Part shown: in pieces, positions 26,257-35,761 of the stretch
Layout of the letters: each line of letters begins with the position of its first letter
Position numbering within the stretch: the first letter of the stretch is position 1
Assembly: GCA_018267385.1 (NCBI GenBank)
Contig: JAFDYN010000007.1
Span: 62,001-126,000 of the forward strand
Length of the DNA: 64,000 bases
Direction: 5' to 3'
Origin: Bacteroidota bacterium
GTDB taxonomy: Bacteria > Bacteroidota > Bacteroidia > Chitinophagales > LD1
Notes under the pieces: model-generated
What the model saw: only the letters and a program-made list of their open reading frames with translations
What the model was told of the DNA's origin: nothing
Database searches by the model: none
Program-made: the position numbers and the translations under genes

Positions 26257-27308
26257 TGTCATCTTTTGCGGTACATAATGTCTCACTGCGCGGTGTCAGT
26301 GCCTGTGTGCCTGTGCGGCGGGAAGACAATATGGAGCTGGACCTGATACCAGAGAGCCAGCGTGAAATCTTTATACAGACTACCGGTATCAGATACAGGC
26401 GGATGGCGGCACCCGGCACTACGGCCGCTGACCTGTGCAGGGTCAGCGCACAGAAGCTCATGAGTGACCTGGGCTGGCAGCCGGATGAGATAGGGGTACT
26501 CGTCCTGATCACACAAACGCCCGACTACGTCGTACCAAACTCATCGTCTATCATACAGCATCAACTCGGGATACCCAAAGACTGTCTGGCCCTGGATATC
26601 AATCTGGGATGCTCGGGCTATGTCTATGGCCTCTCGGTCATCGGATCTCTGCTGCAAAATATGCCCGGCCGCAAAGGACTGCTGCTGGTGGGCGATTGCT
26701 CATCTGCGATCGTATCAAAGGGAGATAAAGCTACCTACCCGCTTTTCAGCGATGCCGGATCAGCTACCGCTATAGAGCATCAGGCAGGGACGAGCTGGCA
26801 TTTTGACCTGCATACTGATGGCTCCGGTTATGAGGATATCATAGTAAAGGGAGGCGGCATGAAGCATCCGTTCCATATGCATTCTTTGGATCCTGTAGAT
26901 CATGGACCCGGAGAGGTGCGCAGCGACCTGCAGATGAAACTGGACGGGCTCAACATCTTCAATTTTGCACTGCGTGAGGTGGCCTCAAACATAGAATCTG
27001 TAATGGCATCGGCACAAGTCAGTGCCGGAGATACCGATTACTACGTACTTCATCAGGCAAATAAATTGATACTGGAGTGTGTACGCAAAAAGCTAAAGGC
27101 GCCGTCCGAGAAATTTCCGTACTCACTCTATGACTATGGCAATACGAGCTCCGCGTCTATACCTGTGACCATAGCGAGTCAGCTACATGGATCACTGCCC
27201 GAGAGTAGAAAGAACCTTGTGCTGAGCGGCTTTGGTGTTGGTCTATCCTGGGGCGCGGCGGTCATAGATTTTAGCCAGGCGCATATAGCGGATATCATTG
27301 AAATATGA
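26256..27308 (+). CDS. 3-oxoacyl-ACP synthase III (FabH-like)
   Basis: A 350-residue thiolase-fold enzyme with a full KAS III triad: C119 (DINLGCSGYVYGL), H266 (YYVLHQANKLI) and N296 (YDYGNTSSASIP). The C-terminal GFGVGLSWGA is also typical. It condenses an acyl-CoA or acyl-ACP with malonyl-ACP, or acts as an acyl transferase in specialised pathways. One-base overlap with the dedicated ACP gene, and the GT2 and GNAT genes right after it, suggest it makes a short 3-oxoacyl or related acyl group for transfer to an aminosugar. The N-terminus lacks the usual fatty-acid operon context, so housekeeping FabH is less likely. Confidence 0.8.
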   Translation: MSSFAVHNVSLRGVSACVPVRREDNMELDLIPESQREIFIQTTGIRYRRMAAPGTTAADLCRVSAQKLMSDLGWQPDEIGVLVLITQTPDYVVPNSSSIIQHQLGIPKDCLALDINLGCSGYVYGLSVIGSLLQNMPGRKGLLLVGDCSSAIVSKGDKATYPLFSDAGSATAIEHQAGTSWHFDLHTDGSGYEDIIVKGGGMKHPFHMHSLDPVDHGPGEVRSDLQMKLDGLNIFNFALREVASNIESVMASAQVSAGDTDYYVLHQANKLILECVRKKLKAPSEKFPYSLYDYGNTSSASIPVTIASQLHGSLPESRKNLVLSGFGVGLSWGAAVIDFSQAHIADIIEI

Positions 27309-27340
27309 CTCCAGAAAGGCTATATTAGGGGAAGTTTTAT

Positions 27341-28264
27341 ATGGAGCAGCCCCTCTACTCTGTCATCATACCGGTATATAATAGTGAAGGCACGCTGGCC
27401 GAATTGTGCGAGCGCGTCATTGCTTTTTTCGCACGCCGTGGCGAGCCTGTAGAGATACTGATGGTAAATGATGGCAGCGCTGATGGCAGCTGGGCTATGA
27501 TAGGAGAGATATGCCACCGGTATCCCGGCCAGGTGACAGGGATCGACCTGGCCAGAAACTTCGGGCAGCACAAGGCCCTGCTCTGCGGCCTGAAAAATAG
27601 CCGCGGTCAGTACGCCATCACCATGGACGATGACCTGCAATACCACCCGGAAGATATACAGGGCCTCATAGAATGTCAGCAGGCTGCACAGGCAGATGTG
27701 GTATATGGAGTCTCTCAGCGCAAGAAGCATAACCTTATAAGAAACTGGGGTAGCCTGTTGGTGGCCTGGATCTTTCGCAAATATGCGCATATGCCTCGGA
27801 AGGGGTCTTCCTTCAAGCTGATCTCAAGGCACATCATAGACCAGGTCAAGGATTACAATCATCCATACGTTTTTTTGGATGAGGTACTGGGCTGGTATAG
27901 CCGCAAGACGAGCTATGCAGTAGTGCGGCACGAGGACAGGCGCACAGGCGTCTCAGGCTACAATTCACTGCGCCTGATCAGGTACACTATCCAGATCCTG
28001 TTCAGCTATACCACTTTACCTTTGCAGATGATCACCTGGCTGGGTCTGCTTTCATTCTTCGTATGTCTGGGCATCATCATTTACTTTATCTACATGAAAT
28101 ATACTTATGGTGCAGAGCTGGGATTCACCGCTCTCATCGTATCTATATTTATGTCTACCGGCCTTATCCTTTTTTGCATAGGTATCATAGGTGAATATCT
28201 CAGCAGGCTATTCATTATACAGACAGATAAACCTATCTTTATAGTGAAAGAAACAATCAGGTGA
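27341..28264 (+). CDS. GT2 polyprenyl-phosphate sugar transferase (ArnC/GtrB-like)
   Basis: A 307-residue membrane GT2 enzyme. The soluble part has YSVIIPVYNSEGTL, VNDGSADGSW, LARNFGQHKALLCGL and the metal motif TMDDDLQYHPED (~94-105). Two C-terminal hairpin membrane helices follow (~226-290). This layout is typical of GtrB/ArnC enzymes that move a sugar from a nucleotide donor to undecaprenyl phosphate. It would supply the GT-C-like proteins of the locus. The downstream GNAT start overlaps its stop codon by four bases. Confidence 0.8.
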   Translation: MEQPLYSVIIPVYNSEGTLAELCERVIAFFARRGEPVEILMVNDGSADGSWAMIGEICHRYPGQVTGIDLARNFGQHKALLCGLKNSRGQYAITMDDDLQYHPEDIQGLIECQQAAQADVVYGVSQRKKHNLIRNWGSLLVAWIFRKYAHMPRKGSSFKLISRHIIDQVKDYNHPYVFLDEVLGWYSRKTSYAVVRHEDRRTGVSGYNSLRLIRYTIQILFSYTTLPLQMITWLGLLSFFVCLGIIIYFIYMKYTYGAELGFTALIVSIFMSTGLILFCIGIIGEYLSRLFIIQTDKPIFIVKETIR

Positions 28265-28914
28265 TCATCAGGAAATATGGTTTGGAGCTGGTGCGGCTGA
28301 AAGCATCACACATAGAGATGATACGCCACTGGCGCAATGATCCCAAGATACAGCGCCATATGTTTTTCCAAGCTACGATCACCCCTGAGATGCAGCGGCG
28401 CTGGTATGACTCAGTCAATAATGAACAGAACTATTACTTCCTCATCTACAGCGGCCAGGAGCCATGTGGCCTGATCAGCATCTCTTCCATAGATTTTGAA
28501 ACGCGTAATGCCTTTGCCGGGCTTTTCATCTATGACGACAGATATATAGGTACCGATGTACCTGTGCGCGCGTCCCTCACTATCCTCGATGTGTTTTTCT
28601 CGTTTACCAATCTGGAGTCTATATATGCCAAGGTGCGCGACTCCAATCTGGTAGCACATCTCTACAATACTTCATTGGGATTTAAGCGTACAAAAAAAAT
28701 TGAACTGGGGCAGGGCTATGAGTATTGCCTCAAGCGTGAAAACTATATGCAGGCTACGGCCATGCTGCACAGGGCTACACAGCAGCTGTATGGCAATAAG
28801 ACCGCACTGGAGTTTGACCCTCAGGATCCGGTAGATACTGAGCTGAAGAAGAGTTTTGAGGCATCTATAGTCAGCCTGGATATGGAGCGGCTAAAGGGGC
28901 TCGAGGTGATCTGA
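28261..28914 (+). CDS. GNAT-family N-acyltransferase
   Basis: A 217-residue protein starting with GTG that overlaps the previous stop codon (GTGA). The N-terminal two thirds fit the GNAT fold of the RimJ/PseH type: LVRLKASHIEMIRHWRND at the start, a central beta-bulge region (NAFAGLFIYDDRYIGTDV) and the AHLYNTSLGFKR motif near residue ~134-145. Relatives acylate aminosugars or protein N-termini from acyl-CoA. Following an ACP, a KAS III and a GT2 it may transfer the KAS III product to a sugar amine (inference). Residues 165-217 form an extra C-terminal tail of unknown role. Confidence 0.7.
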   Translation: MIIRKYGLELVRLKASHIEMIRHWRNDPKIQRHMFFQATITPEMQRRWYDSVNNEQNYYFLIYSGQEPCGLISISSIDFETRNAFAGLFIYDDRYIGTDVPVRASLTILDVFFSFTNLESIYAKVRDSNLVAHLYNTSLGFKRTKKIELGQGYEYCLKRENYMQATAMLHRATQQLYGNKTALEFDPQDPVDTELKKSFEASIVSLDMERLKGLEVI

Positions 28915-28919
28915 ATGAT

Positions 28920-29822
28920 CTAGCGCGCCAGTATACGCCAGCGGATCTCATCCAGCAGTATCTTTATCTTTCTCATCATTGTTTTGCCCTCCAGCTCCAG
29001 CATGAGGGCGGTAGAGTAGCATGGATTCAGTCCATACTTTATCATCCGTACCGGAAACGATAAGTCTTGATAGGGAAACTTCCTGCTGTCAAAATGCGGC
29101 TTCAATTGTGGCCTTATCTTTTGCTCATAGGTGATGCGATTATGCTGGTAGAGATCCTGGTCTACCGGAGGCATGACCTCCATACCGATGTGAAAAGTAA
29201 GGTGCATATCATCTATATGCTTTAAGCGGGCAGCGTGCGTGATGATATTGTGCAGCAGGCTGACTTCTATAAACGGGACACCTATACAGATGTCATCCAA
29301 TATAAAATGCGCCAGGAGCTTCCTGTGAAAAACAAAACAATCGTATCCCGGGTGCGAGGCTCCTATATCTGAGTACATCTGCGGCAGCTCTGCTACAGAG
29401 TGATATGCACGCGATATCCTGCGCCTGTTGATCAATATGGCATCGTGGCCGGCCTCTATGAATTGAGCTACGACAGCATAAAACTGTGGCATCAATGCGA
29501 TGTCAGCATTGGTGTAGATCAGCCATTCGGCATCTGTCGAGTCATACAGCCGCTGCAGGATGTCTTTGATAAATGGCAGCTTTTTTTTGCCTGTGAACGC
29601 CGGAGTATCTCTGACCGACCTATCCAGGTCGGGTGTTTTGAGGAAATATGGAGGAATGATCGGGTGATCCTCTGGATAGCTGGCAGAGAAAAGCTCTACA
29701 GAAGTGCCCGTCACAAAATCTCTTGCTACCCTCATACTCTCAAATGTGATGGGCTGCACGATGGCTAATTCGGAGCCATTGGGAGTTTTGACCGGATTGA
29801 GTATGTGAGCCAGACGGAGCAT
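28920..29822 (-). CDS. Uncharacterised GT-A glycosyltransferase-like protein
   Basis: A 300-residue soluble protein without signal peptide. The central W-L-I-Y-T-N-A-D-I-A-L-M strand (~99-110) resembles the DxD-type nucleotide-sugar site of GT-A folds, and YDCFVFHRKLL (~169) resembles the acceptor side of such enzymes. The family was not recognised with confidence. It is convergent with the GNAT gene, and a terminator of the giant repeat protein lies just upstream of its start. A glycosyltransferase in assembly of the locus product is likely. Confidence 0.4.
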   Translation of the reverse strand: MLRLAHILNPVKTPNGSELAIVQPITFESMRVARDFVTGTSVELFSASYPEDHPIIPPYFLKTPDLDRSVRDTPAFTGKKKLPFIKDILQRLYDSTDAEWLIYTNADIALMPQFYAVVAQFIEAGHDAILINRRRISRAYHSVAELPQMYSDIGASHPGYDCFVFHRKLLAHFILDDICIGVPFIEVSLLHNIITHAARLKHIDDMHLTFHIGMEVMPPVDQDLYQHNRITYEQKIRPQLKPHFDSRKFPYQDLSFPVRMIKYGLNPCYSTALMLELEGKTMMRKIKILLDEIRWRILAR

Positions 29823-29840
29823 AAAACCACTAAGCTATAT

Positions 29841-29872
29841 AAAAATAAAAAGGCGCTCACGAAGAGCGCCTT
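29841..29872 (-). terminator. Rho-independent terminator of the repeat protein gene
   Basis: On the minus strand a 9-bp stem (AAGGCGCTC / GAGCGCCTT, loop of 5 at 29859-29863) is followed by a T-rich tract (29841-29851). It lies 24 bases after the stop codon of the 29896-34311 gene, and the next minus-strand gene begins immediately afterwards. Confidence 0.85.
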
Positions 29873-29895
29873 GAAAATGCTAAGTATTGCTCTTA

Positions 29896-32800
29896 TTACC
29901 TGGTCACCACGAGTTTCTTGGTAGTAAAGCTGCTACCGGCGTACACGGTGACGGAGTAGGTGCCCTGCGCCAGGCCAGAGATATCAAAGGTAGAGATATT
30001 GTAGCCCTCTGCCAGCTGCCATGGCAGATCCAGTACGACGCGGCCCAGCATGTCTGTGATGGTCACATTCGCTTTCTGGCCTGCAGTGGTCAGTATACCG
30101 AGCTGTACGGAGTTGACAGCAGGATTTGGTATCATGTCCTCAAAGCTGAAGCCCTTGTCTCCGATCAGAGATGCTGATACGATCTCAGAGTAGACATACT
30201 GTCCGTCAAAGTCTACTTGTTTCAGGCGGTAGTAGTACACCACACCCGGCTGTACGGTGCGGTCAGAATATGAGTAGGAGAGCTGGGTATTGCTATTGCC
30301 ATGGCCATCTACCCATCCTATTTGGGTGAACTCAGTACCATTGGTACTGCGCTCTACGGCAAAGCCGCTATTATTGATCTCTGATGCAGTAGCCCAGTCG
30401 AGGTCTATGTACTTATTGTCTATGGCATCTGCGGTGAGATAGAGCAGGGTCACAGGCAGCGGCGTATTGTTGGTATTCTGAGCGTGGATGTAGAACCCGG
30501 ACCAGCTCGATACATTCATACAGACCTCCCATACGTTATTGAAGGTCACGCCATTCACCGTAGGGTTGTGTGTCTTAGAGGTAGGTGTCAGCACGAGGCG
30601 TGAAGTGTTGCTGGTAGGCGTCTCTCCTGCGCCGTGGAACTTAGTAACCGTCGCATTACTCATATTGGTCAAGAAGTCTGCATAGTAAGAAGGTGCATTG
30701 TGATTATCGTTGTTGTGCGAAGCTGTGTTGAGCGCCGCTACTTCTGCATCACTCATATAGAGGCAGACAGAGGCAGAGCCTGAGGTATTGGCCGGAGATA
30801 TCTTAAAGTGACGCTGCAGGTAGCTCTGCGGATTGGTAGGGCCGAACTGCTGCACAGAACCATCTACGGTAGTAGTGACAGAAGTACTTCCCAGCGTATT
30901 GCCACCGTCAGTGATCTTGACCATCAGGTTACCGCTATGGTCGTAGAATATCTTGGTAGCACCCGTAGATACCGTACATGCATAAGTGTCTCCACTGGTC
31001 AGGGTGCGGGTAGGGTAAGATACCGGGCTACCACTGATGGTACCTGGAGTACAGCCATTGGCATCAGAGACGAGGGAGAGAGAGCAGGATGTATTGCTGG
31101 TGGCATCCAGTTCAAATGGAGAGGCTTGATTGGTATACGGAGTGCCACATACAGTGAAATTATAAGGCGAGGTACCACCCGTCACTACGACATAGGCTGT
31201 GTGGCCACCATTACATGGGTCTATATTATCTGAGATGGCGGCTCCTGACGGACCATTATTCACAGCATTGCTGGTAGAGGCTGCTGTAGGACCGGTGCAG
31301 CCTGAGCCGTTTGTATAGTTTACACTGACAGTCTTGGATCCTGTAGTGATCCACTGTATGGTCGCGGAGTAGTCAGAAGTAGTCCCGCCAGCTATGAGCG
31401 TATAATCTACACCGGCAGTACCACCTATGGTCCAGCTATAGTTGGAATTGCCGGATTGTGTAGTATAGACCACGGAGTTTGAGGTACAGAACGCACCGGA
31501 TGTGCTTAGAGTAGGCGATGGGCTCGCGTTGACCACCGTCGTATTGGTACCGGGTGTCACAGCCGGACAGCTGCCATTAGAGTAGCTAATGCTCAATGAC
31601 TTGGTGCCGGTAGAGAGCCACTGCAGCGTCACGGTATAGTCTGTAGCGCTGAGACCGCCTGATACGATGTTGTAATCTGTGCCTGCCGTACCAAAACCGG
31701 ACCATACGTAGCTGCTATACCCTGATTGCGTAGTATAGGTAGCATTAGTATAAGTACAGGTAGGACTGGATGGGACTACGCTAAATGTAGGCGTAGGAGT
31801 AGTAGTGACTGTGACAGTAGTAGAGACACCGCCGGCACCATTGCATGGTGATGGGCCGGTGACAGATACCCAGTAGCTGGTAGTAGATCCCGGCGTCACA
31901 GAGTAGGAAACAGATGTGGCACCTGCTATCGGGCTGGTACCTACTACAGATCCTGTACCCCACTGATAGTTGGCACCGGTGCCGAGAGAGCCACCTGTAG
32001 CAGTCAGCGTTGTACCATTACCACTGCATAGAGAGGTGGTACCGCTGATACCTGTAGGCGCGGTAGATGGTGTATTGACATTGACAGTAGTGGTCACGCC
32101 ACCCGCACCATTACATGGTGATGGGCCTGTGACAGACACCCAGTAAGTAGTAGTAGATGATGGTGTAGGCGTGTAAGAGATAGAAGTAGCGCCGCCTATA
32201 GGGTTGGTACCCACTACAGCACCTGTACCCCACTGATAGTTGGCACCTGTACCCAGTGAACCGCCTGTAGCAGTGAGGGTTACACCGGAACCCTGGCATA
32301 TCGTACCGCCGCCACCGCTGATGCCTGTAGGCGCGGTAGATGGTGTATTGACATTGACCGTAGTAGTCACGCCGCCGGCACCGTTACATGGTGATGGGCC
32401 GGTGACTGACACCCAGTAGGAGGTAGTAGAAGATGGTGTAGGTGTATAGGAAACCGATGTAGCACCCGCTATCGGGCTCGTGCCCACTACGCTGCCTGTG
32501 CCCCACTGGTAGTTAGCCCCTGTGCCCAAAGAGCCGCCTGTGGCAGTGAGCGTCACACCACTGCCCTGGCAGATGGTACCACCGCCTCCGCTGATGCCTG
32601 TCACAGCACTGGATGGTGTATTGACAGTGACTGTGGTATAGGTACCGCCGGCACCATTACATGGTGATGGTCCTGTGACTGATACCCAGTAGGATGTGGT
32701 AGAAGATGGTGAAGGTGTATAGGAAACAGATGTAGCGCCGCCTATAGGATTGGTGCCTACTACGGTGCCTGTGCCCCACTGATAGTTGGCCCCTGTGCCG

Positions 32801-34311
32801 AGCGAACCACCTGTAGCGGTCAGCGTCACACCACTACCCTGGCAGATAGTACCGCCGCCGCCGCTGATACCTGTCACAGCACTGGATGGTGTATTGACAG
32901 TGACTGTGGTATAGGTACCGCCGGCACCATTACAAGGTGATGGACCTGTGACTGATACCCAGTAGGATGTGGTAGAAGAAGGTGAAGGTGTATAAGAAAC
33001 AGATGTAGCACCTGCTATCGGGTTCGTACCTACTACGGTACCTGTACCCCACTGATAGTTGGCCCCTGTGCCAAGAGAGCCACCTGTAGCGGTCAGTGTC
33101 ACACCACTACCTTGACATATCGTGCCGCCACCACCGCTGATACCTGTCACAGCACTGGATGGTGTATTGACCGTGACTGTGGTATAGGTACCACCCGCTC
33201 CATTACATGGTGCAGGGCCAGTGACAGACACCCAGTAGGATGTGGTAGAAGAAGGTGAAGGTGTATAAGAAACAGATGTAGCGCCTGCTATCGGACTTGT
33301 ACCTACTACGGTACCTGTACCCCACTGATAGTTGGCCCCTGTGCCGAGAGAGCCGCCCGTAGCAGTCAGCGTCACACCACTACCCTGGCAGATAGTGCCA
33401 CCACCGCCGCTGATACCTGTCACTGCGCTGGATGGTGTATTGACAGTCACCGTAGTAGAGAGGCATGCCGTATTTGAACTACATGGAGATGGGTCTTCAT
33501 ATCGCGCATAATAGGTGGTCGTAGAGGTCGGTGCCACTACGATACTCGATCCTGAGCCGATGGAGGAGCCGCTGCCGCAGCCACCGGCGTACCATTTGAC
33601 CGAAGAGCCTGTGCCCAAAGAGCCTCCGGAAACGCTGAGCGTTGTATTACCTCCGTTACAGATCGTAGTGCTGCTGCTGATAGAAGTAGGTGCTGTGGAT
33701 GATGTATTGATAATCACCGCCTGACTGGAGCAGCCAGACCAGCATCCACCGTTATTGGCATTATAATAATAAGTGCCGGATGAAGTGACTGTCTGAGAAG
33801 TGGACGGAGTGGCGGTAGATGTACCACAGTTAGTAGTTCCTTGCCAGTAGGCGGTTCCATTAGTCGCACTGGCGGTTACCGCATCAGAGTTACAGAAGGT
33901 ACCGCCTCCACCTGTACCCAGGGTTGGGGTCACCAGCTTGTATGTCAGTACAGCCGAGGAGGAAGTCCATGTACCATTATTCCTATAGATACCGACATTC
34001 CAGGTGACCGCACCGGGAGTAAAGTTAGTAGCAGCGGTATAGCGCGTACCATTGATACACATACCACTACTTTGAGAGTTATCTGTGTATGAAAACTGGT
34101 AAACAACACCGGCTGCAAATGTCATGGTTTTAAACTCGCCCGCCCCCATACTGGTGCTACCACCAGCACAGGTGGTGGGTGCGGTGATGGTACCCGTACT
34201 GGTGCCCACGTTACATTGTCCGAAAGACGATAAGCCCAGAGAGAGTCCGGCAAAAAGCAATGCGCACTGGAGTAGCTTAAACGGGAAACGAAGGGTAGAA
34301 GTTGTCATCAT
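29896..34311 (-). CDS. Giant secreted Ig-like repeat protein with T9SS sorting domain
   Basis: About 1,471 residues from the ATG at 34311 (a second at 34308; an upstream in-frame TTG is unlikely). A signal peptide ends near SFGQC. After a ~170-residue N-terminal region comes one diverged Ig-like/PKD-like unit, then six near-identical ~91-residue units (GGGGTICQGSGVTLTATGG..., ending TGPSPCNGAGG), then two further beta-sandwich units and a ~300-residue region. The C-terminus (NPAVNSVQLG, D-M-L-G-R-V, GTYSVTVYAG, KKLVVTR) is a type A type IX secretion domain. The protein should be exported and attached to or released from the cell surface as an adhesin or matrix component. It interrupts the glycan locus on the opposite strand and has its own terminator. 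Confidence 0.85.
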   Translation of the reverse strand: MMTTSTLRFPFKLLQCALLFAGLSLGLSSFGQCNVGTSTGTITAPTTCAGGSTSMGAGEFKTMTFAAGVVYQFSYTDNSQSSGMCINGTRYTAATNFTPGAVTWNVGIYRNNGTWTSSSAVLTYKLVTPTLGTGGGGTFCNSDAVTASATNGTAYWQGTTNCGTSTATPSTSQTVTSSGTYYYNANNGGCWSGCSSQAVIINTSSTAPTSISSSTTICNGGNTTLSVSGGSLGTGSSVKWYAGGCGSGSSIGSGSSIVVAPTSTTTYYARYEDPSPCSSNTACLSTTVTVNTPSSAVTGISGGGGTICQGSGVTLTATGGSLGTGANYQWGTGTVVGTSPIAGATSVSYTPSPSSTTSYWVSVTGPAPCNGAGGTYTTVTVNTPSSAVTGISGGGGTICQGSGVTLTATGGSLGTGANYQWGTGTVVGTNPIAGATSVSYTPSPSSTTSYWVSVTGPSPCNGAGGTYTTVTVNTPSSAVTGISGGGGTICQGSGVTLTATGGSLGTGANYQWGTGTVVGTNPIGGATSVSYTPSPSSTTSYWVSVTGPSPCNGAGGTYTTVTVNTPSSAVTGISGGGGTICQGSGVTLTATGGSLGTGANYQWGTGSVVGTSPIAGATSVSYTPTPSSTTSYWVSVTGPSPCNGAGGVTTTVNVNTPSTAPTGISGGGGTICQGSGVTLTATGGSLGTGANYQWGTGAVVGTNPIGGATSISYTPTPSSTTTYWVSVTGPSPCNGAGGVTTTVNVNTPSTAPTGISGTTSLCSGNGTTLTATGGSLGTGANYQWGTGSVVGTSPIAGATSVSYSVTPGSTTSYWVSVTGPSPCNGAGGVSTTVTVTTTPTPTFSVVPSSPTCTYTNATYTTQSGYSSYVWSGFGTAGTDYNIVSGGLSATDYTVTLQWLSTGTKSLSISYSNGSCPAVTPGTNTTVVNASPSPTLSTSGAFCTSNSVVYTTQSGNSNYSWTIGGTAGVDYTLIAGGTTSDYSATIQWITTGSKTVSVNYTNGSGCTGPTAASTSNAVNNGPSGAAISDNIDPCNGGHTAYVVVTGGTSPYNFTVCGTPYTNQASPFELDATSNTSCSLSLVSDANGCTPGTISGSPVSYPTRTLTSGDTYACTVSTGATKIFYDHSGNLMVKITDGGNTLGSTSVTTTVDGSVQQFGPTNPQSYLQRHFKISPANTSGSASVCLYMSDAEVAALNTASHNNDNHNAPSYYADFLTNMSNATVTKFHGAGETPTSNTSRLVLTPTSKTHNPTVNGVTFNNVWEVCMNVSSWSGFYIHAQNTNNTPLPVTLLYLTADAIDNKYIDLDWATASEINNSGFAVERSTNGTEFTQIGWVDGHGNSNTQLSYSYSDRTVQPGVVYYYRLKQVDFDGQYVYSEIVSASLIGDKGFSFEDMIPNPAVNSVQLGILTTAGQKANVTITDMLGRVVLDLPWQLAEGYNISTFDISGLAQGTYSVTVYAGSSFTTKKLVVTR
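31804..33438 (-). repeat. Six tandem ~273-bp coding repeats
   Basis: Five units of 91 codons and one of 90 encode Ig-like modules in the giant secreted protein. Neighbouring units are nearly identical at DNA level (for instance around 32607, 32880 and 33153), including silent sites. This indicates recent duplication or gene conversion. The outer unit at the 31804 end is the most diverged (GTTSLCSGNG in place of GGGGTICQGS). Confidence 0.9.
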
Positions 34312-34772
34312 AAAAAAGTTTCGTATATGCAAAAATCAAATTTTAATAAAAACAAATAAAACAATACTTTAATTTTTCACTTGATTGTTTATCAATACAT
34401 TTATTAAGTTACGTATTTTATTTTCGTTGTCACAGGATAAAAAATAAAATATATTTATATCTTATTATAAACCCTAAAATACCGTAAAAATCAGGCCAAA
34501 GTGCATTTTTTGTTGTATTACTTTGATTATCATTTGAATATAATTCTGATGGCCTAATTTTTTGATACGTTTGTGTACGCTTTAAAAGTCACTTATTTGG
34601 CAAAAAGCGACAGCTTTTCTCGATCCCTTTTGCTTTTTTTAATACAAACATCCTATCTCGATCCCTATAGCCAGTGATAGGCTGGCAGGGCTTAAGAAGT
34701 ATATAGTTATGATAAGGCCGGGCCGACCTCATCATCGGGCCGGTTAGAATGAAATGTTATCAGCGTTTACCA
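34312..34772. other. AT-rich non-coding gap
   Basis: About 460 bases without a supportable gene, clearly richer in A/T than the rest of the window. It separates the divergent repeat-protein and epimerase genes. It holds poly-T runs, an imperfect inverted repeat around CCAG/CTGG at ~34671-34686 and a CGGGCCG direct repeat at ~34721-34742. I saw no clear -7/-33 pair for the repeat protein. A regulatory RNA cannot be excluded. Confidence 0.5.
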
Positions 34773-34780
34773 TATATTTG
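34773..34780 (+). promoter_or_regulatory. Putative -7 element of the epimerase operon
   Basis: TATATTTG is a perfect TAnnTTTG match ending 6 bases before the ATG at 34787. The Rossmann-fold glycine motif begins at residue 8 of the protein, so the start cannot be much further downstream. A leaderless or near-leaderless message follows if this element is used. Confidence 0.45.
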
Positions 34781-34786
34781 AAGAGT

Positions 34787-35761
34787 ATGTCACACGCACT
34801 GGTGCTAGGAGGAGGCGGCTTCATAGGAGGCCATCTGGTCAGAAGGCTGTCCGGAGAGGGGCACCTGGTGACTGCTGTGGATATGCATTTGCCGGAGTTT
34901 GGCCAGAGTCCGGCAGAGCGTTTTTTGCTGGGCGACCTCAGAGATCGGGCCTTCTGCGCCAGCGTATTTGACAGGCTATATGACCGCGTATACCAGCTGG
35001 CAGCGGATATGGGCGGTGCCGGTTATATTTTCACCGGAACACATGATGCCGCCATCATGGCCAACTCAGCTCAGATCAACCTCAATGTGCTACGAGAGGC
35101 GGTCAGAATGCCTCCGGGTATTATCTTTTATGCTTCGTCTGCCTGCATCTATCCTCCGCCTGATGCTTATAGTGAGGTGGCCTATGAGGAGTCTACGGCC
35201 TATCCGGCACAGCCAGACAGTGAGTATGGCTGGGAGAAGCTATTCAGCGAACGGCTCTATCTGGCGCATGCCCGCAATGCCGGATTGAACGTACGCATAG
35301 CCCGGCTGCACAATGTATACGGACCGGAATCTGCCTGGGCTGGAGGCAAAGAAAAGGCTATAGCCGCCATTTGCCGCAAGGTGATCACCGCCACTGAGGG
35401 CGCCGAGATAGAGGTCTGGGGAGACGGACAGCAGACACGCTCCTTTTTATATATAGACGAATGCCTGGATGGCCTGGAGCGATTGATACTATCAGAAACC
35501 GCGGAGCCGATCAATATCGGATCTGCAGAGATGGTGACTATCCAGCAGCTGGCTAGGATGATCATCGATATCTCCGGCAAACGCCTAGGCATCAGGAATG
35601 TAGCAGGGCCAAAGGGGGTAGATATCAGGACGTCTCACAATGACCGAATCCAAAGAGAACTGCAATGGTCCCCATCCTACCCGCTGCGTGCCGGCCTGGA
35701 GAAAACCTACCAATGGATAAAATACCAAATGAGAGTAACGCATCCAGCCGGAGATGAATGA
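34787..35761 (+). CDS. GDP-mannose 3,5-epimerase-like SDR enzyme
   Basis: About 324 residues from the ATG at 34787; an upstream ATG at 34754 adds 11 residues before the NAD motif and is less likely. It is an extended short-chain dehydrogenase: LGGGGFIGG near the N-terminus and Y147xxxK151. The epimerase signatures ADMGGAGYI, SSACIYP (C120), GPESAWAGGKEKA (K190) and WGDGQQTRSFLYIDEC closely follow plant GDP-mannose 3,5-epimerase, whose catalytic Cys and Lys fall at these positions. The product would be GDP-L-galactose or GDP-L-gulose, a rare-sugar donor for the local transferases. Its end overlaps the following SGNH gene by 8 bases. Confidence 0.8.
   Translation: MSHALVLGGGGFIGGHLVRRLSGEGHLVTAVDMHLPEFGQSPAERFLLGDLRDRAFCASVFDRLYDRVYQLAADMGGAGYIFTGTHDAAIMANSAQINLNVLREAVRMPPGIIFYASSACIYPPPDAYSEVAYEESTAYPAQPDSEYGWEKLFSERLYLAHARNAGLNVRIARLHNVYGPESAWAGGKEKAIAAICRKVITATEGAEIEVWGDGQQTRSFLYIDECLDGLERLILSETAEPINIGSAEMVTIQQLARMIIDISGKRLGIRNVAGPKGVDIRTSHNDRIQRELQWSPSYPLRAGLEKTYQWIKYQMRVTHPAGDE

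Noticed and set aside
31804..33438. Regularly spaced repeats that might look like a CRISPR array or satellite
   Set aside because: Units are ~273 bp, in frame and encode Ig-like protein modules; there are no short repeats with unique spacers.
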